Source: Sulfurimonas sp.
GTDB lineage: Bacteria; Campylobacterota; Campylobacteria; Campylobacterales; Sulfurimonadaceae
DNA length: 7,888 nt
Direction: 5' to 3'
Assembly (NCBI GenBank): GCA_002733945.2
Contig: NVXO02000008.1
Coordinates: 36,854 to 44,741 of the forward strand
Shown piece by piece: positions 1-5,554 of this stretch; within the stretch, counting starts at the first letter, position 1, and every line of letters begins with the position of its first letter. A program made the translations under genes and the position numbers. Under the pieces are notes generated by a model. The model saw only the letters and a list, made by a program, of their open reading frames with translations. It was not told the DNA's origin and made no database searches.

Positions 1-516
1 TTAGTACCAGAAAAACGCGAAGAGGTGACTACCGAGGGTGGACTTGACGTATTTAAGTATGAAGAGGAAATTCGTTTTGCAATTGAGCAACTCCATGACA
101 GTCTGATACCAGTATCTCTTTTTGTAGACCCTACTATAGAAGCTATGGATAAGAGTAAAGAGCTTGGTGCCGAAATGGTAGAGTTGCATACTGGACTATT
201 TGCTAATCTTTGGGCAATGTTACACTCAAACATCTCTCACTCAAACCACTCCATAAAAGAGTTAGAACTACCAAGATATGAGCTAAGTGAGAGACTTGAA
301 GAGTCACTCATAAAAATAAAAGAAGCTGCTTCGCATGCACAAAAGATAGGTCTTGAAGTAGCCGCTGGACATGGTCTTAACTATCATAATGTTCACGAGA
401 TGATGAAGATAGAAGAGATTACTGAGCTAAATATCGGTCAAAGCATCATTGCTAGAAGTGTTTTTTCTGGTTTAAGTGACGCGGTCAAAGAGATGAAACT
501 ACTTACTACTAGATAA
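1..516 (+). CDS. pdxJ: Pyridoxine 5'-phosphate synthase PdxJ, 3' part (5' end outside window)
   Basis: PdxJ condenses 1-deoxyxylulose 5-phosphate with 3-amino-2-oxopropyl phosphate to make pyridoxine 5'-phosphate, in the cytoplasm; the amino-acetone substrate comes from the PdxA reaction. The frame is open from base 1, so the gene enters from the left; 171 codons remain and, against about 240-260 in the family, roughly the first third is missing. Visible family signatures are LVPEKREEVTTEGGLDV at the very start, the phosphate/substrate-binding ELHTG segment, AAGHGLNYHNV, and the C-terminal ELNIGQSIIARSVFSGL barrel end with the usual EMK tail. The stop is TAA at 514-516, and the next gene starts 21 bases later with no terminator between, so read-through into the restriction gene is likely. 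Its usual partner pdxA lies almost 5.9 kb downstream. Identity is secure. Confidence 0.97.
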   Translation, partial: LVPEKREEVTTEGGLDVFKYEEEIRFAIEQLHDSLIPVSLFVDPTIEAMDKSKELGAEMVELHTGLFANLWAMLHSNISHSNHSIKELELPRYELSERLEESLIKIKEAASHAQKIGLEVAAGHGLNYHNVHEMMKIEEITELNIGQSIIARSVFSGLSDAVKEMKLLTTR

Positions 517-537
517 AAACCAAGATAAGAGAAAACT

Positions 538-3474
538 ATGTTTCAAAAATCAGTTTTAAAAAATGCGAGTCAAGATGAAAGTAAAGTAGCTCTTAGATGG
601 GCCCAGTACCAGAAGTATCTAGCCAAAATAGACTTTATAAAAACAGTCAAAGAAGAAAAGTACCAAGATGGTTTTCTCAAAGACATCTTTGAAAACTGTT
701 TGGGCTATACCCTTGATAGCACAAACCCAAGCGATTTCAACCTTGAACGCGAAAAGAAAAATGAAACAGATGGTAAAAAAGCCGATGCCGTCATCTATGT
801 GAACGAGAAAGTCATAGGTATAATAGAGCTAAAAGCACAAGACACAAAGAACCTAGACAAGATAGAGATACAAGCGTTTAACTACCACAACTCCCACACA
901 AACTCAAAGTACATCATCATCTCAAACTTTGACGAACTGCGTTTTTACATAGACAAGAAGACAGCTTATGAGAAGTTTTCACTTTTTAGTCTTGACTATG
1001 AAGCATTTAAAAAACTGCATTTACTTCTCTCGTTCGAGAGTATCAAAAATGATGTTCCATTAAAACTAAAAGAGAAGTCGGCTACGTTTGAGCAAGATAT
1101 ATCTAAAAACCTTTACAGAGACTTCTCACACTTTAGAACTCACCTTTTTGAAAATCTAGTGAAAAACAACGACCTCGACAAAGCCAAACTCCTGCGTTTA
1201 ACTCAAAAACTATGTGACAGAATCATCTTTGTACTCTTTGCAGAAGATAGAGGACTACTCACTGCTAACACCATACAAGAGATACGCGAACGCCATAAAG
1301 CTGATGGTTTTGGTGACAGGAGTATGTACGACTACTACAAGCTCTACTTTGACGCCATAAACGCAGGAAACCAAAAGCTAAACATACCAAAGTACAATGG
1401 TGGACTTTTTGCGCAAGACGCAGAACTAGACTCACTCATCATAGATGATAATATACTCGACTTAGAAGCGCAAGCTTTAAGTGACTATGACTTTATGAGT
1501 GATGTGAGTGTGAACATACTCGGGCATATATTTGAGCAGTCTTTGACTGACTTAGAAGAGATAAACGCCAGTATAAATGAAGTGGCGTTTGACGCTAAAA
1601 AATCTAAACGCAAGAAAGATGGTGTTTTTTACACGCCTGAGTACATCACAAAGTACATAGTGGAGAACACTCTTGGAAAGTTATGTGAAGACAAACGCGA
1701 TGAGTTAAACATAGGAAGTGAGACTTTAGTCTCACCAAAGAACCCTAAAAAACCGACAAAAAAAGAGCAGATACAAAAAGACAACTTAGAAGAGTACAGA
1801 GTCTGGTTACTAAACCTAAAGATACTAGACCCTGCTTGTGGAAGCGGTGCGTTTCTCAACCAAGCACTAGACTTTCTCATAAATGCTCATCAGGCTCTGC
1901 AAAAAGACCTAGTAGTCATGGGAGACATAACAGCCTACTACGAGATAGAAAAAAGCATCTTAGAAAACAACCTCTATGGCGTTGACATAAACGAAGACGC
2001 AGTAGAGATAGCGAAACTCTCTTTATGGCTTAGAACTGCTAGTAAAGGGAGAGAACTTACTAAGCTGGCGGATAAGATACTTTGTGCTAACTCACTTTTA
2101 GATATGCCATTTAATGAGGGTAGTTTTGATGTTGTTATTGGAAATCCTCCTTATGTTAGGCACGAAATGATTAAGGAATTAAAACCACTGCTTCAAGAAA
2201 AATATGAAATATTTACTGGAACTGCTGACTTATTTGTATATTTTTATGAGCTTGGATATAAAATGTTAAAACCAAATGGAGTTAAAGGTTTTATATGTTC
2301 TAATAAATTTTTTAGAGCGAAATATGGAGAGAAGTTAAGAGAACTTATTTTATCGAAAATGACTATTAAAGAAATAGTAAATTTTAATAGTGTTAAAATT
2401 TTTGAAGATGCCACAGTTGATAGTGCTATAACCATCTTAAAAAAAGAAAAATCACAACAAAACTCTAAATTTAAAGTTGTAAATACTGATTTAATTAATA
2501 GCTACGATATGAGACAAAATGATTTAAGCAATTTTATTTTCATCTTACTATCTTTAACAGAACTTACCATTAAAAATAAAGTTGAAAAAAATAAAACTTT
2601 ACTGAAAGATATGGTGTCAATAAATAGAGGGATAACGACAGGGTTTAATGATGCTTTTATTATTGATAAAGTAAAAAAAGAAGAATTAATATTACAAGAT
2701 AAAAATAGTATTAATATCATTAAACCTATATTACGAGGAAGAAATATAAAGAAATATTCTTACCAATTTAAAGATGAATATATTATTACAACTTATCCGT
2801 CATTAAAACTAAATATTGATGATTATCCGGCTATAAAATCTTATTTAGAAAGTTTTGGAAAAAAATTATATCAAACAGGAGAAACTTATACTGATGAAAA
2901 TAAAACAAAAATAAAAACAAGAAAAAGAACAAAACATAAATGGTTTGAGTTTCAAGACCCTACCGCATATTATAATGATTTTAATATTGCTAAAATTATA
3001 TTTTCAAAAGCTTCAAAAGACCAAGCATTTTGTTATGATAATGATTTAAATGCAATTACTTTAAATACAAGTTACATAGCAATAGGAAGTGATTTAAAGT
3101 TTCTTTTATCTATATTAAATTCTAAACTTGGAAAATATATATTTTTAAACTTTTTACAAAGTGGTGGCATAAATGGGGAGATAACAGTTCAAGCAATTCA
3201 AAAATTACCTATACCAAGGTTAGATAAAGAAGAAAAACAGCCTTTAATAAATTTTGTAGATGATATTTTAATATCTAAACAAAAAATTAAAGACTATAAA
3301 ACTTTACTGGACGAAGCAATATCAAATGATAATTTTGATAGAGAAATTAAATTAAAATCGGAAATAGAATCTTTTGAAAAAATTGTTGTAGATAGTGAAA
3401 ATGAGATTGACAGCATGGTTTACAAACTTTATGAGCTTGATGATGATGAAATAAAAATTGTGAAATCTGTATGA
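538..3474 (+). CDS. Type IIG (Eco57I-like) restriction-modification enzyme: nuclease + N6-adenine methylase + target-recognition domain
   Basis: A 978-residue single-chain enzyme expected to cut unmodified DNA and methylate adenine at the same site. The N-terminal PD-(D/E)XK nuclease shows D83, then E97-L-K99, with Q112 following; an upstream acidic helix includes E52 before LGY. A helical linker leads to the methylase: the GVFYTPEYI motif (362-370), SAM-binding DPACGSGAF (431-439), GVDIN (481-485), and catalytic NPPY (536-539), the N6-adenine type. The C-terminal third looks like a TaqI-type recognition domain: ILRGRNIKKY (731-740), the WFEFQDPTAYY segment, LNSKLGKY, and QKLPIPRL before a coiled-coil end. 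Length fits the Eco57I class. ATG 538 has only a weak purine stretch upstream. All catalytic motifs look intact. G+C falls abruptly after about 2150, within the gene. It overlaps the next gene by ATGA. The recognition sequence cannot be read from this. Confidence 0.93.
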   Translation: MFQKSVLKNASQDESKVALRWAQYQKYLAKIDFIKTVKEEKYQDGFLKDIFENCLGYTLDSTNPSDFNLEREKKNETDGKKADAVIYVNEKVIGIIELKAQDTKNLDKIEIQAFNYHNSHTNSKYIIISNFDELRFYIDKKTAYEKFSLFSLDYEAFKKLHLLLSFESIKNDVPLKLKEKSATFEQDISKNLYRDFSHFRTHLFENLVKNNDLDKAKLLRLTQKLCDRIIFVLFAEDRGLLTANTIQEIRERHKADGFGDRSMYDYYKLYFDAINAGNQKLNIPKYNGGLFAQDAELDSLIIDDNILDLEAQALSDYDFMSDVSVNILGHIFEQSLTDLEEINASINEVAFDAKKSKRKKDGVFYTPEYITKYIVENTLGKLCEDKRDELNIGSETLVSPKNPKKPTKKEQIQKDNLEEYRVWLLNLKILDPACGSGAFLNQALDFLINAHQALQKDLVVMGDITAYYEIEKSILENNLYGVDINEDAVEIAKLSLWLRTASKGRELTKLADKILCANSLLDMPFNEGSFDVVIGNPPYVRHEMIKELKPLLQEKYEIFTGTADLFVYFYELGYKMLKPNGVKGFICSNKFFRAKYGEKLRELILSKMTIKEIVNFNSVKIFEDATVDSAITILKKEKSQQNSKFKVVNTDLINSYDMRQNDLSNFIFILLSLTELTIKNKVEKNKTLLKDMVSINRGITTGFNDAFIIDKVKKEELILQDKNSINIIKPILRGRNIKKYSYQFKDEYIITTYPSLKLNIDDYPAIKSYLESFGKKLYQTGETYTDENKTKIKTRKRTKHKWFEFQDPTAYYNDFNIAKIIFSKASKDQAFCYDNDLNAITLNTSYIAIGSDLKFLLSILNSKLGKYIFLNFLQSGGINGEITVQAIQKLPIPRLDKEEKQPLINFVDDILISKQKIKDYKTLLDEAISNDNFDREIKLKSEIESFEKIVVDSENEIDSMVYKLYELDDDEIKIVKSV

Positions 3475-4238
3475 TTAATATTAATTGTACGGATATATTA
3501 AAAAATTTAAAAGACTTAACACCAAAGATTAATATTAGTATTCTAATTGGAAGTAGTATATTGCTTTTTTGTCCAAATTATTGTTTAAACAATTTAGAAT
3601 TAGATAGTTTAGCTAGTGAGTATAAAATATATATTAGTTTTGCTTTTATTATTTCTATATCTTTTTTATTACCTGAACTATTTGTATTCTTAAAAGTAAA
3701 AATTGAAGAGAGAATGAAATTCAATAGAATACTTATGACTTTAGACCAATTAAATCAAGACCAAAGTTCAATTCTTGAAAAAATATTTTACAATGGAGAA
3801 GTTCCATTAACATTCAATACAGAATCAGTTAAAATATTAGAAAATAATCAAATTATTGAACCTCTCCAAGTTATAGGCAATTATGAGAAAATATATAAAT
3901 TAAATAAAAAAGTTTACAAAAAACTTGATAAAAAATATAATAAAGAATTTCTTACAAAAATAAATGTTCTTGATGATAATGAAAAGAAAGTTTTAAATTT
4001 ATTTTTTATGTCAGATTATGATTTTATTGATAGTGATATGATAAATGCTATTGATAGATTAGTTAAGTATAGAATAATATTCAATAAAGATAATTATATT
4101 ATATTAAGTAGTTATGCTAAAAAAAATATTAAAAATTTTAATGGAAAAATATTAAAGAAAAAAGAAGTTGAATTAGAATATTCTAAAATTGCCCCCGAAA
4201 TAAAAGCCAAAGGAGGGGGAACACCTCCAAGTTTATAA
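3471..4238 (+). CDS. SieB-like (superinfection-exclusion) two-helix membrane protein, coupled to the R-M gene
   Basis: A 255-residue protein whose ATG overlaps the stop of the type IIG gene (ATGA), so translation is probably coupled. Two hydrophobic helices lie near the N-terminus (about 22-38 and 53-75). They are joined by a short loop with the layout LLFCPN, then L-E-L and YKIYISF, which resembles the SieB family of phages lambda and P22, where prophage-encoded inner-membrane proteins abort superinfecting phage. The remainder (about 80-225) is probably cytosolic and holds two similar stretches, LNQDQSSILEKIF and LDDNEKKVLNLFF, each followed by a helix and a strand-like segment, as in tandem winged helices. 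The coding sequence is extremely A+T rich. The last 15 or so residues (APEIKAKGGGTPPSL) come from a sudden G+C-rich stretch and may be foreign read-through. The SieB assignment rests on pattern recognition only; a generic membrane wHTH protein is the alternative. Confidence 0.6.
   Translation: MININCTDILKNLKDLTPKINISILIGSSILLFCPNYCLNNLELDSLASEYKIYISFAFIISISFLLPELFVFLKVKIEERMKFNRILMTLDQLNQDQSSILEKIFYNGEVPLTFNTESVKILENNQIIEPLQVIGNYEKIYKLNKKVYKKLDKKYNKEFLTKINVLDDNEKKVLNLFFMSDYDFIDSDMINAIDRLVKYRIIFNKDNYIILSSYAKKNIKNFNGKILKKKEVELEYSKIAPEIKAKGGGTPPSL
4212..4228 (+). other. G+C-rich hairpin at the 3' end of the SieB-like gene
   Basis: GGAGG (4212-4216) can pair with CCTCC (4224-4228) across a 7-base loop, and a competing pairing joins CCCCC (4192-4196) with GGGGG (4215-4219). 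The stretch is isolated in very A+T-rich DNA, lies inside the reading frame, and is followed by GTTTAT rather than a clean T-run. It may be a weak terminator or the edge of the adjoining repeat cluster. Confidence 0.3.
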
Positions 4239-4246
4239 AATAGTAT
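4234..4246 (+). repeat. 13-bp direct repeat, left copy
   Basis: TATAAAATAGTAT occurs here, over the stop codon of the SieB-like gene, and again at 4481-4493. The two copies bracket the 234-bp repeat cluster. They could be a target duplication left by its insertion, although the sequence is A+T-only apart from one G and chance cannot be dismissed. Confidence 0.55.
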
Positions 4247-4252
4247 ATTTCC

Positions 4253-4342
4253 TTTCCTCGTTCCCACGGTCTCCGTGGGAATGCAGACGAGAGTAACACC
4301 ACAGAGTGATGTATGAATTCCCAAGTAAAACTTGGGAACTAG
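4253..4342 (+). repeat. 90-bp twin-hairpin (REP-like) element, intact copy
   Basis: Two perfect hairpins, each with a 9-bp stem and 3-base loop, are separated by 36 bases. The first pairs TTCCCACGG (4261-4269) with CCGTGGGAA (4273-4281); the second pairs TTCCCAAGT (4318-4326) with ACTTGGGAA (4330-4338). Both stems share the core TTCCCA/TGGGAA. A second copy at 5465-5554 in the same orientation matches 79 of 90 positions without gaps. The organisation recalls REP/BIME elements, which RAYT (IS200-like) transposases mobilise in other bacteria; no such transposase is in the window. The element could also act as a bidirectional transcript-end structure for the upstream operon. Confidence 0.8.
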
Positions 4343-4346
4343 AAAA

Positions 4347-4440
4347 GCCGCTCTTGGATGTGTGGCTTTAGCCTCACCTGAAACTCATCGACATCATGGT
4401 GCACCTAAAGGAGCACATCCGAGAATCTGTTCTCATCCGC
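4347..4440 (+). repeat. Structured non-coding stretch with nested hairpins, repeat remnant
   Basis: CTTGGATGTG (4353-4362) pairs with CACATCCGAG (4414-4423) as a 10-bp basal stem with one wobble. Inside it GTG-GGC (4360-4366, one bulge) can pair with GCC-CAC (4371-4377) across TTTA, and GGTGCACC is a local palindrome. GAGAA (4421-4425) can instead pair with TTCTC (4430-4434). Positions 4354-4378 recur inverted at 5694-5718 with 24 of 25 identical. It abuts the twin-hairpin element and, with it, fills the space between the SieB-like gene and the DUF4258 gene. It is best read as a second repeat family or the end of a lost mobile element; I cannot assign it to a named RNA. Confidence 0.5.
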
Positions 4441-4480
4441 ATTTCCAAGTAAACCTATACTACACCCATAAATCTGTCTG

Positions 4481-4493
4481 TATAAAATAGTAT
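4481..4493 (+). repeat. 13-bp direct repeat, right copy
   Basis: This is the second exact copy of the 13-bp sequence at 4234-4246. It also sits at the probable promoter of the DUF4258 gene, so if the repeat cluster did insert here, the insertion boundary falls at the promoter. Confidence 0.55.
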
Positions 4494-4495
4494 GA

Positions 4496-4501
4496 TATAA
4501 T
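4496..4501 (+). promoter_or_regulatory. Candidate -10 box for the DUF4258/DUF2283 pair
   Basis: TATAAT lies 6 bases before the ATG at 4508, with no recognisable -35 at the usual spacing and no Shine-Dalgarno sequence between. Transcription would start at or next to the A of the start codon, giving a leaderless message. A weak -35 is normal in epsilonproteobacteria. In such A+T-rich DNA a chance match is possible. Confidence 0.45.
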
Positions 4502-4507
4502 TATCAC

Positions 4508-4753
4508 ATGAACTACAAGTTAAGTAAACATGCATTAGATGTTGTATCTAATCGAATGATAGAAATTCAATGGATAGACTTTGTTTTAGATAATCCATCA
4601 CTTATTGTGAAGGTCTCTATTATTGAAACTCATTATTTCTCAACAATTTTGGAAAATGAGAATCGTTGTTTAAAGATTGTAATAAATCCTACTTCAGGAG
4701 TTGTTATAACAGCTTACTTTGATAGAAATATGAGAAAAAGGGGTTGCAAATGA
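4508..4753 (+). CDS. DUF4258-family protein, putative toxin of a toxin-antitoxin-like pair
   Basis: An 81-residue protein with the DUF4258 pattern: KLSKHALDVVSNRMIE near the N-terminus (the conserved HA...R block), the DNPSLIV turn, RCLKIVINP, and the terminal GVVITAYFDR strand with the basic tail MRKRGCK. DUF4258 proteins are small, have a fold related to RelE/BrnT-type ribonucleases, and are often encoded beside DUF2283 or other small antitoxin-like proteins. No catalytic residues are proved here. ATG 4508 keeps the whole HA block; the internal ATG at 4556 would delete it. There is no ribosome-binding site, and a TATAAT lies 6 bases upstream, suggesting a leaderless transcript. The stop overlaps the next start as ATGA. 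Family call fairly sure, toxin role inferred. Confidence 0.78.
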   Translation: MNYKLSKHALDVVSNRMIEIQWIDFVLDNPSLIVKVSIIETHYFSTILENENRCLKIVINPTSGVVITAYFDRNMRKRGCK

Positions 4754-4947
4754 AAATAATATATGACAATGAAACAGATAGCATTTATGTTAAATTTTCT
4801 AATGATAAAATCGTTGAAAGTGAAGAAGTGAAGAAAGATGTTGTTGTTGACTATAACTCTAGCGATGAAATAGTATCTGTAGAAGTTTTAAATGTAAAAA
4901 ATAATCCACATGAGATTAATATACCAACAGTATTAAAAAGTGCCTAA
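4750..4947 (+). CDS. DUF2283-family protein, putative antitoxin partner
   Basis: A 65-residue protein with the whole DUF2283 pattern: MKIIYDNETDSIYVKF, a short acidic EEVKKDVVVDY segment, then the EIVSVEVLNV strand. DUF2283 proteins are short acidic beta-rich proteins often found downstream of DUF4258 genes; the pair is considered toxin-antitoxin-like, though the biochemistry is poorly known. I take ATG 4750 over the TTG at 4744 because the methionine begins the conserved MKI strand, it overlaps the upstream stop as ATGA, and the AAAAAGGGG stretch at 4735-4743 supplies a ribosome-binding site at good distance. The C-terminal NIPTVLKSA tail is variable. No terminator is evident after the stop. 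Confidence 0.82.
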   Translation: MKIIYDNETDSIYVKFSNDKIVESEEVKKDVVVDYNSSDEIVSVEVLNVKNNPHEINIPTVLKSA

Positions 4948-5062
4948 AATTTTACTCGTTCCACACCGTTTTGGTCTTAAATTATTAGAGCAAATATTAT
5001 CAGGTGGTGTTCTCTCGTGAGAATAAAGAAAGAAACTAAAGGTGTTACATATAAATGAAAGT
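4948..5062. other. Convergent intergenic region with a small hairpin
   Basis: This gap separates the DUF2283 stop from the stop of the minus-strand gene, so transcription converges here. TTCTC (5010-5014) pairs with GAGAA (5019-5023) around TCGT, a short stem with no T-run on either strand and therefore a poor terminator. CTCGTTCC at 4957-4964 matches the start of the 90-bp element and could be a worn fragment, but too little is left to prove it. Confidence 0.3.
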
Positions 5063-5380
5063 TTAAGCACTAAGAAAGAGATTAGATAACTTTTCCTGTT
5101 CTTGAATGATAGACCTTAGTATATCTACCTCTTTTTGTAGTTTTTTATTGCCTTTTAAAAACTCCATATCAACTTTATGCGTTTCTGTGAACTGCATAGT
5201 AGCTTTCATCTCCGCTGGAGTGATTTGTAGGCTTAATGATTTTCTATATTTTTCAGCTTCATGAAAAAGTTCTACTTGTTTTTTTATATACTCAGATGAA
5301 CCTGCAACTTTTTTTGCTTTTTGTATAGTTTCATTTTGTAATTCTTCTATCTTCGCTAACATTTTTTTATTAATTATCAA
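5063..5380 (-). CDS. Unknown small coiled-coil protein, TTG start
   Basis: A 105-residue protein of unrecognised family. It is mostly helical and highly charged: IEELQNETIQKAKKVAG, then an EYIKKQVELFHEAEKYRKSL helix, and a leucine/isoleucine-spaced LQKEVDILRSIIQEQEKL helix at the C-terminus typical of a coiled coil. There is no signal peptide or membrane segment. The start is set by AGGAG six bases upstream of TTG at 5380; the in-frame ATG at 5362 has no such site. It overlaps the end of a truncated upstream frame by 11 bases, so it was probably the second gene of a minus-strand pair, suggesting a partner-binding or antitoxin-like role that I cannot confirm. Its own frame looks intact, but its promoter may have been displaced by the repeat upstream. 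Confidence 0.6.
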   Translation of the reverse strand: MIINKKMLAKIEELQNETIQKAKKVAGSSEYIKKQVELFHEAEKYRKSLSLQITPAEMKATMQFTETHKVDMEFLKGNKKLQKEVDILRSIIQEQEKLSNLFLSA

Positions 5381-5464
5381 AATGTACTCCTATCTTTTCT
5401 TTTAGTTTGTTTGCATCTATAAAGTTTAAAATTATATCATCTTTTAAAACAAATTTAATGCTAC
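5370..5464 (-). pseudogene. 5'-truncated remnant of a small gene, cut by the repeat element
   Basis: The minus-strand frame ending at the TAA of 5370-5372 reads KFVLKDDIILNFIDANKL and then KEKIGVHFDN, a plausible soluble-protein end. There is no usable start codon between the repeat boundary (5465) and this stretch; upstream the frame continues only by reading through the 90-bp element, giving an unconvincing sequence rich in S, N, G and C. The natural reading is that the repeat inserted into, or recombined across, the 5' part of a gene that used to precede the coiled-coil gene and overlap it by 11 bases. The family is unknown. If an unusual ATT start at the boundary were used, a 30-residue peptide would remain. 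Confidence 0.45.
5387..5391 (-). promoter_or_regulatory. Shine-Dalgarno AGGAG that fixes a TTG start
   Basis: On the minus strand AGGAG precedes TTG (5378-5380) by six bases, an optimal spacing. It is the only good ribosome-binding site near this gene, which is why the TTG is preferred over the ATG at 5362. Confidence 0.7.
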
Positions 5465-5554
5465 TTTCCTCGTTCCCATAGTCTCCGTTGGAACGCAGAC
5501 AAGAGTTACACCACGGAGTGATGTATAAATTCCCAAGTAAAATTTGAGAACTAA
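5465..5554 (+). repeat. 90-bp twin-hairpin (REP-like) element, decayed copy
   Basis: This copy matches 4253-4342 at 79 of 90 ungapped positions and keeps the same orientation. Both hairpins are damaged: the first arm pair (5473-5481 with 5485-5493) has two mismatches and a wobble, the second (TTCCCAAGT with ATTTGAGAA) one mismatch and a wobble. The left copy has perfect stems, so this one is older or no longer under selection. It overlaps the 5' side of the truncated minus-strand gene. Confidence 0.8.

Noticed and set aside
1..189. Minus-strand frame of 62 codons opposite pdxJ
   Set aside because: It is antisense to a clearly conserved PdxJ frame and has no family features.
1629..2720. Three minus-strand frames of 63-83 codons opposite the R-M gene
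   Set aside because: They mirror conserved methylase and recognition motifs on the other strand and show low-complexity composition typical of shadow frames.
4112..4324. Minus-strand 70-codon frame across the SieB-like end and the first repeat
   Set aside because: It spans a hairpin repeat and antisense coding DNA; no ribosome-binding site or recognisable domain.
4347..4440. tRNA or tRNA-like gene
   Set aside because: There are strong hairpins but no TTCGA-type T-loop, no anticodon arm in register and no acceptor-stem pairing of the right length.
4253..5554. CRISPR array
   Set aside because: There are only two copies of a 90-bp hairpin element more than 1.1 kb apart, with no regular short spacers and no cas genes.
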